Assembly: GCF_001522545.3 (NCBI RefSeq)
Contig: NC_031773.1
Span: 17,370,302-17,434,301 of the forward strand
Origin: Parus major
Taxonomy: Eukaryota; Chordata; Aves; Passeriformes; Paridae
Direction of reading: 5' to 3'
Length of the DNA stretch: 64,000 bases
Position 1 is the first letter of the stretch. Each line of letters opens with the position of its first letter. The notes beneath the pieces are model-generated. The model did no database searches. It was not told where the DNA came from and worked only from the letters and a program-made list of their open reading frames with translations. The translations under genes were made by a program, and so were the position numbers. This document shows, piece after piece, positions 1 to 14,100 of this stretch.

Positions 1-63
1 AAAGAAAGAAAAGAAAGAAAAGAAAGAAAAGAAAGAAAAGAAAGAAAAGAAAGAAAAGAAAGA
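1..63. repeat. (AAAGAAAGA)n purine microsatellite, 7 perfect units
   Basis: Seven exact copies of the 9-mer AAAGAAAGA fill the first 63 bases with no interruption. The array starts at base 1, so it probably continues outside the window and its true length is unknown. One strand is purely A/G, which makes it prone to slippage and to triplex formation. Confidence 0.97.
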
Positions 64-87
64 GCGACCCAGAACAGAAGATTGAGA

Positions 88-117
88 GATAGAGAAATGG
101 AAGATAGAGAAATGGAA
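88..117. repeat. 15-bp tandem duplication
   Basis: The 15-mer GATAGAGAAATGGAA occurs twice back to back, identical in both copies. It lies in the purine-rich shoulder of the neighbouring microsatellite and is probably a by-product of the same slippage. Confidence 0.9.
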
Positions 118-3100
118 GCAATCACAGAAAAATAACAATGTAAAATGAGAAAATGAGCAATGGAAGCATAAAGGGAGGAAAAGAATAAAGGTAACCTGAA
201 GTGAGGCCTCTACATGAAGTGATAAACTTTTAGATGTTAGAAATAAAGTAGATGAACCCCTCTATAAGGTGTGGTTTTATTTTCTTAACTTAGTTTATAG
301 CTGAAATGCAAGTATTTTGTGGAAAATACAAATTGCTGTGATTTTTATAAATGTTGGGTTGTGCTACATATTGTTTTGTAAAAAATGCCAAAGTAGAACA
401 AATTACATCAAGATGTTGTGCAGAAATTAGAAAAAGCAAAAAGAAACCTGATACTTTTAACATAGGCAGGAAAAAGCTGTCTCATGTATACTATGACTAA
501 CAAATCTGTGGGAGCTATTGTGGCCAGGGTCCAGCCCTCACTTTATACATTAGTGGGTGTAAAGGGTGATGTCACTGAAGGATTAGGTTTAATCCTGGAC
601 AAGAAAGCCTTGTGATGATTCAACAAGGAGCAGAAAAGACGGAGCTAAATCAGCTTAAAGTCAGGTTTTATGGGTTTGGATAGAATCAGCATTTTGCATG
701 TGCGGTCATGCTTTGCACATAACAACACACTCAGCTCACGGTGATACTCTGTCTACAGCTTTCCTATTCCTGCCTCCCATTTCAGCATGCTTCTGGCCCA
801 GTGTCTGGCTGCCATCAACTCAAAATAGGAGACTCCAGGATAAATACTAGGAAAATTATAATTACCAGCAGAGCTATTGGCACCCCTTGACAGTGCATTG
901 GTCAGTGCAAATGACCAATACATCAGGGCAGACCTTTGGCTGTCATGTAGTAAATTAGGAGGATGCTTGATAAACCAGCTTTAATTCTCCACTTCTGTTG
1001 GCAGTCTTTGAATCTCCTGCCTGGCAAAGCACAGGCTAGTTTGAAATGACCAAATTCACTCACCTGCTAAATGGTTGCTGTGGATTACCCAGCTCATCTG
1101 ACCCCAGAGCTCTGCTGAATGAACGGCAGATGGGCAGACAGGTGTTTCTGGATAGGACTGCAACTTGTCTAGAAGCTATTGATGAGCCCTGGAACACTGC
1201 AGCAAGCCCTTTAGTCAGACTATCACATGCATGAGGATCAGATAGGCAGTAAGGAGCTCAGGGCGTCTGTGTCATCATTGCCTGAATCAGAAGCAAAAGG
1301 TGAGTGATTTGAGTGCTGTCTGAAGTGGTCACTGCACAGAAGCTCTATTCTCATGACTGGTGATATAGATATCTTTCTTGTATTGAAAAAAAAGCAAGCT
1401 ATTTTCAGGGATTTATGGAAAATTTAACTTTTACTAGAAAAGCACCAGAATCCTGCTTGGGGAGGTAACAAATGGAAAACTGCAGCACATCATGGTTCTG
1501 ATAGATATTTCCTTATTTATTTATTTTTGAAAGTAACACAGAAGTGAGATAATTGTTGCTGAGATTACTTAGTTTATGTTTCAGAGATGTTCAGTTTAAT
1601 ATTTTTCTTTAGGTTTTGAGCAGATTAGAGAAATAGGGACTCCAGTGATACAGCCCAGAATAATGTTTCTTTACTCACACTTTTTTTTTAGTCTCAAAAA
1701 AAACAATTAACTCATTGAAAAGTGCCATTTGGGAAAAAAGGATTTTTGAAAGTCTTGCAGGTTTATTTCAGATGTTTGTTAGACAGGATGGGGGCTGCTC
1801 TGAAATCTCTGTCTTAAAGTTTTAAACTTTAAATGGGAGAGCCAGATCTGCCCCAGAGGTAAGTCCCCTAAAATGGATGTGACAGCAGGAATAAATTGTT
1901 CCATTGTTTTCAGTGCTAGTTACTCAATTATTAGATTACTACAGCAAGGCTTGGAGGTGTAAGAAAAGAGTATAGGAAAGACATTTTAGCACAGGAATAA
2001 AAATGAGAAAAAATACCAATTTTTCCCACTAGGAAGTATGCAATTAAATGATATTTCATGGTCAAAATAATGTGTAAGCTAAAAAAACCATAACTACAGA
2101 AACCAATAGCTATGGTTATCTGACAGTTGTCACCCTTTGCATGACAACTTTGACATACTTCATTTGAGTCACTTCCCAAAGGAGAGTTGTCAGTCCAGCT
2201 GTCAAAACCACATCCCATCTGGAATAGTTCTGTAGAGAGAGGCTACAGGTCCCAGCCTGAGGATGTGAGGGAATCCCAGCAGCCTGGACCCATGGAGAGG
2301 GAGTTGCACTGTCCTCATGTGCTACCCAAACAGAGGACAATAGACAGGGCCAGCCCAGCTACTGGTGATCCTCTCTGCACTATGGAAAAGTGTTCTGGCA
2401 GGGGACTCCCCTTCCTTCCTTCAGCTGGAGAGGCTTTTCTTGTCTCGTGAGTTTCTTGCTTTTGTGAGGAGCAAGCACCAATGTTGATCACGAACTGGTA
2501 ATTTGTTATGACAACATCTCATAATCCCTCCCATAAAGCTTTCTGAGGTCATTTAACCATTGTCTTGTGTCCAAGTATGGAGGAAAAAAAGCAGAAAACT
2601 ACTTCAACCTCATGTGTTTCTGAGAATGATCTGGAAGAGATTTTTGAGCAATAAAAGGAAAAAAAAGTCAAAACAAGGTCATATCTGCAAACGGACTCAG
2701 TGTTGAGAAAGTTCTGGATAAACTTGGGTGTAGCTGAGCATAATTATGATCCTGAAATCCCCTGCTCAGCTGCAGCTAACCCAATATAGACACCTAAACT
2801 CACAGGGCTTCCCCGTTTGATGTTTAACATTACTGCTATGAGAATTCAGTTCTCTGCAGCCCATCTCAAATCACCCTAGTATGAGAAGCTCAACAGCTGG
2901 TTCAACACTTGATCAGGTTTCAGAAACAGGAATTTCCTCTAAGTCTCTCTTTAAGTTGGAATATATTCTCAGAACATGCATAGCAAACATACAGAAGAGT
3001 GTGCTGCTTGAAAAACACAGTTATGAATATTTTTAAAGGAAAAAGGATTTTTTAATCCCTTCATAATATAATATAATAGCTTTTTCTAATACTTGGGAAA

Positions 3101-6100
3101 AAAAATGTGAATTTTTGTCTCCAGGCCTTTTTTGGCTAGACTAAGAAAGTTCAATGTCAAGTCTTTCATTTCTTGATTGAGAATCAAACCTCTCCAGATA
3201 CACAATGTTCTGTATATTTTGTTGCATCTTCTTGAGTTAAAGTTGGAGCAGTCACAGGAAAAAGAAGATTAAAAAGATAAAAAGGAGAGCACAAGCAGGA
3301 GGAGAAACAAGTCTGAATTCCCACTGGCTGAAGAGGGAAATTAAACCTGATACTTATTATTTTTGAATAATTACTTTTGTCTTGGGTTTGCATGGCAAGT
3401 TTTTGGTAGCTGGGTGGCTACAGGGCAAGGAGTTTCCTTTATGTCTGATGAAATCAATGCAGCTGGCTCCAGGTGCATCCCCAAAGTGTTTCTCTGGGGC
3501 AGCATAAGGAAGGGGAGAGCTCTGTTGAATGCAAGGGTGGATGAGAAGTCCACTCTGTCCCCTGGCAGTCAACAGGGGGTAATACATGGATTATAAATGA
3601 ATGGCACCACTCAGGAGGTGGGATTGAGGCTGGGAATACTAAGGATGTGGAGCACAGGGTCTGCAGGAGAGCAAATGGGAATTGGGAGCAGAAGGGGAAC
3701 TAAAGGTCTGAGGAAATATTTGATAAAGGGTTTGGAGAAGAAAGGTGACAGATGGGAAAGAAAGGTTGGGCTTCAAAAAATATTAGGAAAGTTTTATTTT
3801 TCTGTTTTAGAGGTTTGGGGATTGCAAGGACTGCCTCTGGAGGAACAGGGTGAGTTATGGGAAAATAATTGTCAGAGATGAAGTAAATCTAAGCAAAGAG
3901 AGATGGGGAGGAAGATGACTGGGAGAAAGGTGATTTGAAACAGCAGAGGCCTTGGAAAGGGACAATGTGCAAGAGGAGCCTCAACACAGAAGGCTTTTGA
4001 AAGAGTTTTTAGGCAGGAAGGACTGGGAAATTTAAGGCTTGAGCCAGAAAGGGCTGAAGACAATATGGTGTGAGGGAGAAGTTAGGGTTACCAGTCTGGG
4101 GAATATTATTTTCCTGGCTCTGATGTCTGAGAAGAGGCAGACACAGAGACAACTGCCTCCTTATCCAAAGAACAGCCATTTTCTCTGTTTGTAGAAATTA
4201 AAATAACCCTGTTTTGGACAGAAAAGTCCAGAGATTACCTTTAAAGGCAGAATGGCATGAATGCTGACTGATGTGTGGAATAGTTGTGCCATATGAAAAT
4301 TCTCTACATGACAGCCAATTTGAGAGACTGAAATGTAGTGTTTCTGAACTTATTTCACACAGAAGGTGTTCCAAATTAATCCCAGTTTTAAACCAGACAC
4401 TCTTCCACACAATGATATGCATCAATTTAATCTTTGTTATTTCCTTAAATATCTCTCCTCTGTAGGAGACTGATCCCAAATCCTTCTGTCAGATCCCAGA
4501 ATCTTCAGTAGATGGCCAGATAATCCTACTCTCCGTATGCTATGAGTGCTGAATTTGCATCAGTTCATGTCAGCACACTTTTGTTCTGCTTTTCTTTCTC
4601 AGTAGGGCAATGCTGAGCTCTCTTGAAATCCTGCCTGTAATACACCATTGTTTACAAACCACTTGATAACAAATCACAGCACATATTTGTGTTGGCTGAT
4701 AATCCTTTGTCAATGATGGATGAAGATCAGGTGTCATTTCTGATTCTTTTGGATGTGTCAGTACTGTTGACCATGAACTGACCTGCACTCTGGCAGTCTG
4801 GAAGCAAGGACAAATGGGTTGAGTTGTGGAGCTCAGAGTTATGTGCAGCACTGAGCCCTGAAGCATGTTGGCAGTGGGTTGAGGCAGGGATCATTATTAA
4901 CATCTCTTGTGTGTTAAAAGAAACTCAGATGATTCTTCATTTTACAGCATTTTTATTAATATGTTTACCTATTAACATTTGGCACTTACATAAGTCTCTG
5001 CTTGCTTGCCACATAAATTTTTTAAAAATCTTGTAAGCTTATACAAAATATTTTCTACAAATATTTTTCCTGCATAGTCTTTTGCCTTTAGCTCATACTT
5101 GCTTCAACTGCCTCAAAAATAGATGTAAAAATCTCCATACAGCAAGCTCTGAAATGCCACCCACCTCCCGCCTCAACAAGCAACCAGACTAGTCTCTGTT
5201 GGACCTGGAGGTATAGTACATGTTTTATAACCAAAGATGGAGGCAATTCTGCTGGAAAGTTCCTCTTGTCCTTTTTGGCTCCATTGTCAGTATCTCTTCT
5301 GCTCTCAATGAGATGTTGCAGCATACTAATTTCTTCCATTCAGTCAGAATTTGGGTTATACACAGCTCCAGGGGCCTCTTCCATACCATGTATCCAATTT
5401 AAATGATGGAGGAGGAGGAGGCAATGATTGCTTGTGCTTTTTTGCATCCACTTCTCTGTTCTCTGTGTGGCAGCTAAAGTTACCTCTAAGTTGCAGACCA
5501 GAAATCAACAGTCTGAAGTCCACCTGGAAATAGCTGAGAGCTGCTCAAACATGGGTTCAAGCATTGCCTGTGTGTTCAGCTCCTCTTGGGAAATCTGCAG
5601 GAGCCATCAGACATAGCCACCAGGTGATCAAGGGACACCTAGAGAATTTTGCATCCAAAGGAGGAAAAAAGAAAAAGCATGGACCACACTGATAACCCAG
5701 CCTGAAGGGAGCCAACTTCTCCATGCAATTCCTATGGCAAGGCTATGTTAGGTCAGCCATGGGAGGAGCCCATGTTTAAACTTCTTGTCAGGTGCAAATA
5801 TGAGATAAATAGACACAAACTTCTCTACCTTGCAGTTACTGGCCTTCCAGATGCAATTAGTCAGAGAGATAGGTAATCAGGTGGAGAGATAACTCAGTGA
5901 TTAATAGCAGGACCAGATCTGTGTACCACTGACATTCTGGGTAAGCACTATGAGGACAGGAAATTTTGCATTTTACAAAGGGGTGCAGTAGAGGGATTTT
6001 CTTTTGCTTTTAAAGATTCAGTTACATGTCAGCATATCTCCATGGTTAGACATGGCCTGTGAAATCCTACTATAGTGAGTTAAATCCGTGCCCTCTACCA

Positions 6101-8100
6101 AGAGAAATAAGACATTATCTCATGGATTCCATACGTTCTATTAATTTTTCTAGTTATTTCCTGAAGAGAGAAAAAAATAAGGTCTTGGATTACACAATCC
6201 AACAATTGTCCATTTGCTATTGCTTTTTTTGGCCCCCTTTTAGCTAGAAAGATGTCAGCATTGGGAAGCAAACAGGTTTTCCTGAGGACCCTGAATTAGT
6301 GCCATGCCACAGCCAACAGCTTCAACCACTTGAAAAAGTGCAATGTTGTGTCTTCCAAAAACTGTTCCCAGGGCATCATAATATTTGATGATTAGACCAG
6401 TCTTGTTTACTGTAGGGTGGCAGTTTTGCTCGGTCCAGACTTGTTGCTTTATTACGCACTGGCTCAATCCGTTTGTACAACACTTTGCATGGGGTGATAA
6501 AGCCAGTAAAACACTGCCCATGGTGTAGCTCTATTTAGCAAACTTTAAAGTTTGTTTTGCTCTTTCCAGAAGACTGAGTGTAGATGGATTTAAACTGCCT
6601 TGAAGTTTTATAAGAAATAAAATTACTATGTGTTCATGGATTACTGTTAGATTGGTCTATTATCTGACCTCAAATCTGCCTAATTATCTTATAATACTCC
6701 ACCTCAGCCTTTGTTCATCACCATCCCCAGCTGTCTTCTCCACCAGCTGTTAGTCAGCACCTCTGTGTTTTTTCTGAAAGACATCTACACAAGGTGCCAG
6801 AGGCAGGTGCAGGAGACAGATACAGCTGCACAAGATTGTTTTAATATCAGTGCTGTGATTTCCAGTTGTAAAGTGTTTCCAAAGTTTGTTTTCCTTAGAG
6901 AAATGAAAACAACAAAAAGAGTTAATCTGTTTGTGTAACATTTTTGTGTAACTTTTACTTACAATTTTTGTCATAGGTCTTCAGTTTACTAGTTTCCTTT
7001 GGTTTAGTTTTGTTTTTCATTATTCTATAATCCTCTGTAGCTTGAGACATCAGGGATTGAGTTTAATTTACGTAGACAAGTTATACAAGGAACATTACCA
7101 CAGCAACTAAAATCCTGATTTATAAGACAAAACATATCTCCCTCAGTTCAAACAGATTTACAGGTATTTTGTTAATCATACATTTACAGTTCCAAATGAA
7201 GTGCTGCCTATATTAATAATTGTACTGTCACCTTGACTGATACAAATTCAACTGGCTGTTTAATGTCACTTGAAGGGTTTGCTTTTCAGTTTTTCTGGTT
7301 CTTATCTTCCTATGCCCTGGGCCAAAACACTGCCCTAGAAAAGATTATATTACATTTAGTATTTCCTGAAAACCACTCAGTGTGGCAGGGTCAGTATGAC
7401 TGTCCCTTTAATTTTCTTTGAGTAACAGCTAGGTAGTATTCTTTCCCTGAGAAAGGATTTTGTCAATCAGAATATAATGGTCTCATTATGGGATGTGTTT
7501 TAATTACTTTCTCCTGTTTTTTTATGTCTGAAGTATGGTATTCCATGTTACTATCTAGCCATGCAAGATAAAAGCCCCCTCCAAAACAGAAGGTGAGCCT
7601 GGGATGAAAGGTTGAGTCACTGCTCATTTTCAGATTTTTCTGTCACTCAGGTCAATCCACATGGTCTCTGTCTTTGGTCTTGAACTACAAAACAGGAAAT
7701 AAACCCCCCTCTCCTTGGCAGACTTTTGTCAGGCTATGAAATGTTCAAATACCCTTCCCTAGTGTAACTGTGACAAGGGTAGGAGTGATATCAGTTCCTG
7801 TGTTGGGAGCCTGTGTAGATTTCCCTATCACAGCAGAAAAATTAACTCACACCATCTTGATTAAGGTGTGTGCAAATCCAGGAGGCGTTGGACAGTTTGG
7901 GTGCTGTTTCTTGTTTAAGCAGTTGTCATATCCTCCAGGGACTAAATGGTGAGCACACTGCTGTAGCAGTAGCAGTAATATGTCCTGAAGGTTGAAACCC
8001 CTTAGGGATGTTAAAAAATACTCATCTCAAAAATATCAAATAAATTTTCAAATAAAAATTGCATTTTTACCTCATTTATGTGCAGCCTCCCCTCCCTCCT
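118..8100. other. Single-copy AT-rich sequence, no gene seen
   Basis: No CR1 end, LTR, RNA gene or recognisable exon is visible. Open frames are at most 98 codons, overlap one another on both strands, and show no known motif. Small landmarks are a GGA-rich run near 5405-5420 and a 16-bp perfect palindrome at 6539-6554. The stretch could be intronic or intergenic; nothing in it decides which. Confidence 0.6.
6539..6554. repeat. 16-bp perfect palindrome
   Basis: CAAACTTTAAAGTTTG equals its own reverse complement over all 16 bases; pairing stops at the next base on each side. It could extrude a small cruciform or bind a symmetric dimer, but AT-rich palindromes of this size also arise by chance. 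Confidence 0.85.
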
Positions 8101-11100
8101 ATTTCTGACCCTCAAAGACAAAGTCACAAAGCCCCCGCCTTATTCACTGGAATGAATTACAGTTTACTGGAAAGAACCTTTACAAAACTTCTTTCTAATT
8201 TGAGGCACTTCCCATTTAAAAAGTAGGAAGAAACTTTACAAAAGAAATCCAATCTGTAAAGTTTGGGGAAAAAAGAATACCTCAGTGGCAAATCTATGCA
8301 GTTGAAATACAAGCAGAACACGGCTGATAGCAAACACATGATATCATTCCAGTTAACTTGTGAGGCTGCATCAGCTGAGAGCATGCAGCTAAAATGAGCT
8401 GTTGGGGTAGGAGCCCTGTCCTTCAACTCAAAGAAAATTGCATTTTCTACATCTATGGGAAAGCAAGAGATTGTGCCACCCATGATGTCCCTTTCCATTA
8501 TAAGAGCACCTGTTGTAGCTTGACTAATGGTACAAATGTAAGCAGGAACCTGATCAAGCCCAGACTTATCTCACGCAGGATGATGAGCAAAAGCTTAGCA
8601 GCAGTAAAGGGAGAGCCAGGCAGTGCACACAGGTCAGGGTGCTGTGTCAGTCCAGCCTGGATGGTACTGCTCACCTGCCTTTGTGCTGGTGCCATGCAGC
8701 AAGGAAAACCTGATTCCTGGAACAGGAGTCCTGGGTAGACTGTCACATGGAGACAGGGCTCTTCTGCTCTTTGTGGGAAAACACTTATCTGTAGTCTGAT
8801 TGCTGATGGCCAGCATAACCAAAGCTTCTTTCTGGTGCCAGAATAGTAACACAGGTTGATGTAACCTGGGTGAACATTTTCTGTGGATCAGCTGCATTGC
8901 CTTTGAAAATAGAGGCTGGACCTGTCTTCAAAACTCGTGGAAATGGAGAACACCTCGTTAAGAGTAAAGCTTTGTAAAAGGAACTCAGACTGGCTTTTAT
9001 TTTCACTTTTTTTTTCTGTTTGAGCAATTGCAATCCCTTTTTGGTCTTTCTATGCAGCAAAAGTAGCTGAAACAAAATAGAAACATCAGTACAGAGCCTA
9101 GTAAATTCAATTTAAGGTTTGCTTTGGTTTCATCAGCTAGAGAAAATAACTGTAAAAAAAGACTAAGGTGACTATCAAGGTTAAGAGTATAATAATATAA
9201 TGCAAATAGTTTGTGTTTGCTTGTTCCTTAGTCGTTAACTAACACATCTGTAATCCTCTGTTTGCTGATAATTTAGATTATACTCATGTGAATTCACTAA
9301 AAACAGTGGACTTAGTTAGAGAACCTTCTAATGTCCAACAACGTGGTATTTCCAAGAACAGATGAGCATCTCTGTTAATTTACTCTCAGTCTACCTGGAA
9401 GAGGCCAGTTGCTGATTAAACACTGAGGACTAATCGATAAAGAGCCATATCTTTGATCTGTTTGGTGTTGTTTCTGACTACAAAAAGTAATGCTTTTAAT
9501 GAAACATGGCTCTCTTGCTTTTTCAGTGTAAAATCTTGTGTTTCAAATGGTTGCTTATTTAAACCCTTATGAAATAGTAACATGAAGTGGCTTTTGTTTA
9601 CTTGTTTCAAACAGTGCAATAACAGCTTGCTCGTGCTGCTCTTTACTGGTTTAAGGTTCTGTTTAGAGTTTTTTTTCATGTGACCCAGAAGTCATGTTTT
9701 GATCTTTGTCAACAGCAAATGGGAGGATTCCCAAAAGATACAATTTACATCTATTTTGTAATGTTAAATAGGTCAAGCGTAGTGCCCTAGTGTCACAAGA
9801 TACAATTGCTGAATTCTCTAGGGATAAATCCTGGCTTAGCTGATGGAAGAGCCAGGACCAGCATGGGACATCTGTGTACTGTCAGCCAGCTTTGACCTTA
9901 CCTCACAGATGTGTGTTTTATTTTCTTGCAGTGCAATCTAGTGAGTGCCTGCTCACTAGCACTGAACACCTGCTGCTCTTAGCTGTCTAAATGGTTTTTA
10001 AAAATGACAGGGGACTACCCCCACTGCACCATCACTCCAAGTGCAGCCTCTCTGACAAATATCCCACTTGCCCCTTCATAGTTCTTTGGAAATACCAGTT
10101 GATACTAATTAATTCTTCACTGTCTTTAAGCTATCTTCTGCAAAGGATGCTAAGGTAGCCTGTTGTTTCCCAGACAATGTCTGCCATAGCAAGCTGAAAT
10201 GATGCTGAATTTAAGTATAGAAGCCGAAATTCACTCTTCCTTGCCAGGTATAGTTTTATTTTGTGTTGACAGACTTTATAGACTTGTTAATCCCTTCTTT
10301 CTGGTGTTCCTAGTGTTTGGGATTGGCCAAACTGTTCTCCAGTAAAAATAAAAGTTATAAGGCTGCTGTCAATGCCTTTCTCTACTTCTCTCTGCTCTCC
10401 CCTCATGCCCAGCACACCCTGTAGATGTGAAGAGTTTCTACAGATGGCTTATGTGAGTTAAGGCTGTACCAACCTCTCTTATACCTTTCAGATCCATTCT
10501 CTGGCTCACCTAGATTACAGCCCTGGCTGGAGTGTATCAGAACTCCTTGTTGGCTTGTGTGTCCACCAAAGAAAATTCAACCATGTGTAGGGGTGTGAGG
10601 GAGAAAGGGACAGACAGAAGCTGATTCCTGATTTAACTCCTGTCAACATATTTTTCCTAGCGACACTCACCTATAAAATGATGCCAGAGGAGTTCTCAGG
10701 AAACACAGAGAAGGTATTTTCCCCTCTAGTCTCTCTCAGAGGATAGGTACCCATGCCTTAGCAAGAAGAACATGGAGCAGTTTTGGTCTCTTAAGTGTAC
10801 TTGTTGACACTACAAGCTCACTCTGCTATCTGGGGAGGGCACTCCTGAGAGATGTCATCCCTAGAGAGTCATGAAAGGTACATAAGCTAAACTGATGGAG
10901 CAGGGAGTGCTGTGGGGAGAACAGGGAGGCAGAAACAAGGTCCTAAGGCTGATCAATCAGCTGGGAGAGAAGAGGACTTCTCAGTAGTTGAAATTATTTT
11001 AAATGCTCAATTGACTTTTAAAACAGAGCTCAGGATATGATCTATGTACTGCTATAAGGTTTTGATTGGTACCTCACTTTGCAAGCTGTGACTGAGTCTT

Positions 11101-14100
11101 GTGGTGCCCAGGTGGTTCTTCCAGTCCTTCTTAGAGCAGGCCACAATTGCTCATCAATTCACAAAATACTGAAGGCTTGACATACATCTTCTAGTGCATG
11201 TGTTCTTTGTGCCTCTTTATGAGTGATATTTTCATCCTAGTCATTATCAGTTCTCTTCGTATGGAGGCAAGTTAGATAAATCAAAGGCAAAGGACAGAAG
11301 AGTGGGATAATGGCAGCAGTTAGCAGAGCAGAGTGGTTAATAAACACTAAATTCTTTATGGCAAAACTACAAAATGGTGAGTGAGGTAGCAACAAGATTT
11401 TTGGTACACAGAAAATGGTGACTGTGTTTTACAGTATAACAAGGCATTACTGTGTTATTACAGAACTTGGGCAACTGCTTGGTCCCCAGACCAAAACACT
11501 CCTGGGCATCCACAGGAGCAGCTTCTGGGCACAGATCCATGGGAACTTTGTGTTCTGATGTGAATGTCATGACTGATTTTAGGTTTTTCTGGGGTCATCT
11601 GGTACCTGTGAGTAAGCCTTGTAAAACTCAGTCACTGGAAGTCTGTCAAAATAGAGTTGAGATCTCAGGCTTTCACCAGCAGGGACAAATCTTACACCAA
11701 TCCCTTTCTAATTAGTAAATGAAAAATCTTTGGTATCCGTTAATTTTTCCTCTTGTGTTTCTGTTGATAGGATTTAGTTAATTTCATAATCATCAATGCT
11801 GGCAAATCAGGTCTCTAAAACTACTAGGAACTTAAAGATGCATTTATGTTAAAAGGAAAAAGGTGGGAAATTCTATTCTCCTGAGTTAATCTGAGTATTA
11901 AGAAATCACAGGAGTGTCTTACCCATTAAAAAAGTAAAAGAAAATATACAATATTTTCACTGTTCCTCTTTATTTGGTCGACAAATGAAGATAAAAATGA
12001 CATATTTATTTGTACAAAACTGACCATATTCTTTCATATACTTACAAAGTTAGATGAAACAAAAAGGGCCCAGGTTGTTATGCATTTGTATTGAGAAAAG
12101 AGTTTTACATTGAAATCAGGAAAAAAACATAAAGAAGAAACACAGAGAAGAGTTCAGTAAGGAGAGAAATATGTCCTTCAACTGGAGCATGTCTAAGGAA
12201 TGTCAATAAATACCTTGGCATCTACAGTGCTGAAAAGATCAAAATGAGCATCAAATGTACTATAACACTATTCCTTTCCTGTGAATGTAATTGGTATTTT
12301 TTCAATTATGAAAACTCCTGATATCATTCTTATTTTCTGAATAATATATATTCACAAAAGGAGTACTTTTCATTTTTGATTTATGTCAGTCACAATTCTA
12401 AGAGTTCTATTTATCTCCGAATTGATCCAACAGGGGCCCAAAAATCAAGACATTTTAATTCTGACAAGTTTAAAGGATGTCTGTCTTTCAATAATTTTCC
12501 TAACAAATAGTTTCTGGGAAATGAACCTCCATCAAAAGCAGAACAGTAACCCGCTTTCCCTTTGTGATGTGGACAACACATTTAGTTCCTTGTATTTGAA
12601 AGAATGTCATCACAGTAAACAATGATTTACTTGTTTATAAGTCACTGCTTGAAGTATATTTTTGGACACAGAAGCAAAAGGGAAAGAAGAATATGAAAGG
12701 AGAGCTGTGAATACCTTTTACTGACTGTTTTTCAATTTCACTGTCTTGATGTTATACTTCTTTTCCTTTGGTTGTGGACCTTGTAAATATATTATGCAAA
12801 TACTTATTCTTTATGATAGATTCTGTTTATGTCTTACAGTCTGTCATATGCTTTTATAGACCAGCACTTCAAACAAAATACAAAAATCTCTGAGCTTTTA
12901 AAAGAATTATTTAATAAGATTAGGCAGATCTTTCATAGCTACATTGAGATGTTTTCTTCCAGACAGACAATATTCCTTGCTCTTAGTATGTTCTACTATT
13001 TGCCTGTGAACAGTCATTCATCCATAGAAGGAAAGAGACCAAAAGGTCACCTCAAATTTACCTTCATCTATGACTCAAGTACTGGGGGCATCAGAATACA
13101 AATGTGTATGAGACCACTCTCCTGCTGAATGGAATGTTGTTCTGGGTACCAATTATTTCTCTTGTGTAGAAAATAAACCCTTGAGCGAGTAATATTGAAA
13201 TCATGTTTTCCTATTAGGATCTGTAAAAAAGTCAATGCACTTTCACTCAAAGATATATCAAAGGTGTCAGGGGGTCTAAGGTATCAGTATTGATTTCTGC
13301 ATGAAGTTCTGGTTCTACTGAGATCAACAGAAAAAAAATCTCATTGGTCTCAATGAGGCCAAGATTTCATTGCTTATCTTCCCTTATTAATAACAAGAGT
13401 AAATTTCAGACAGTCTCATTAAAATAACCCAATATTATATTACATAGAAGGGTTCTCTTACCACTCATAATAAATAATGGGAATAGAAGAGCAACAGAAA
13501 AGGCAGAAGTAATATGAATGTGAACAGGGATAGGAGCTGAGATTGCAAATATTAAGAGGTTATTAGTCCTTTTCACCCTTAGAGATATTAACGATCCCTG
13601 GCTTTAGTTCTCAAAGAACCCATTTTCTATCCTTGCATTATTTTTCAGAATTAAGTTCAAATTTCCATGGGAAATATAAAAGGGATCAAGATTTATCTAT
13701 ATAACAATTTATAAGGCCTTCATTCACCAACAGCAGCTTCCTCTTTTGCTCTCAGATATTCACACAACATCTGAATGCCTTGAAAATGTTAATGAATTTA
13801 TGCTATAACCTCCTGGAGAATTAGAGGAGAAATATTATCTCTATTTTACAGCTGGAGGATGGAGACAGAGAGACTTTGTGATGTGCCTGACATCTCTCTC
13901 TGGATTTTTCGAACTCTGTAGTTAAACCACAACACTTTCTTAGCTTCTGATTATCTTTGCTTTTGGGATTCTAGCTTATTTAAATTCTGTTCTCTTGAAC
14001 ACTTTTCTCTAGGCCAAATCCATGCAGAACTGTTTCTTAACCTCAACAAATATCTGGAAAACCCCTTGTCCAGGAGAAAGCCAGGATTTTTCCTGGCTGC

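Noticed and set aside
8157..8738. Overlapping 113- and 114-codon frames on opposite strands
   Set aside because: At most one could be real, neither has a motif, and lengths are within chance.
13890..13935. TTCGAA-containing sequence as a tRNA B box on the minus strand
   Set aside because: No A box, acceptor stem or cloverleaf could be built around it.
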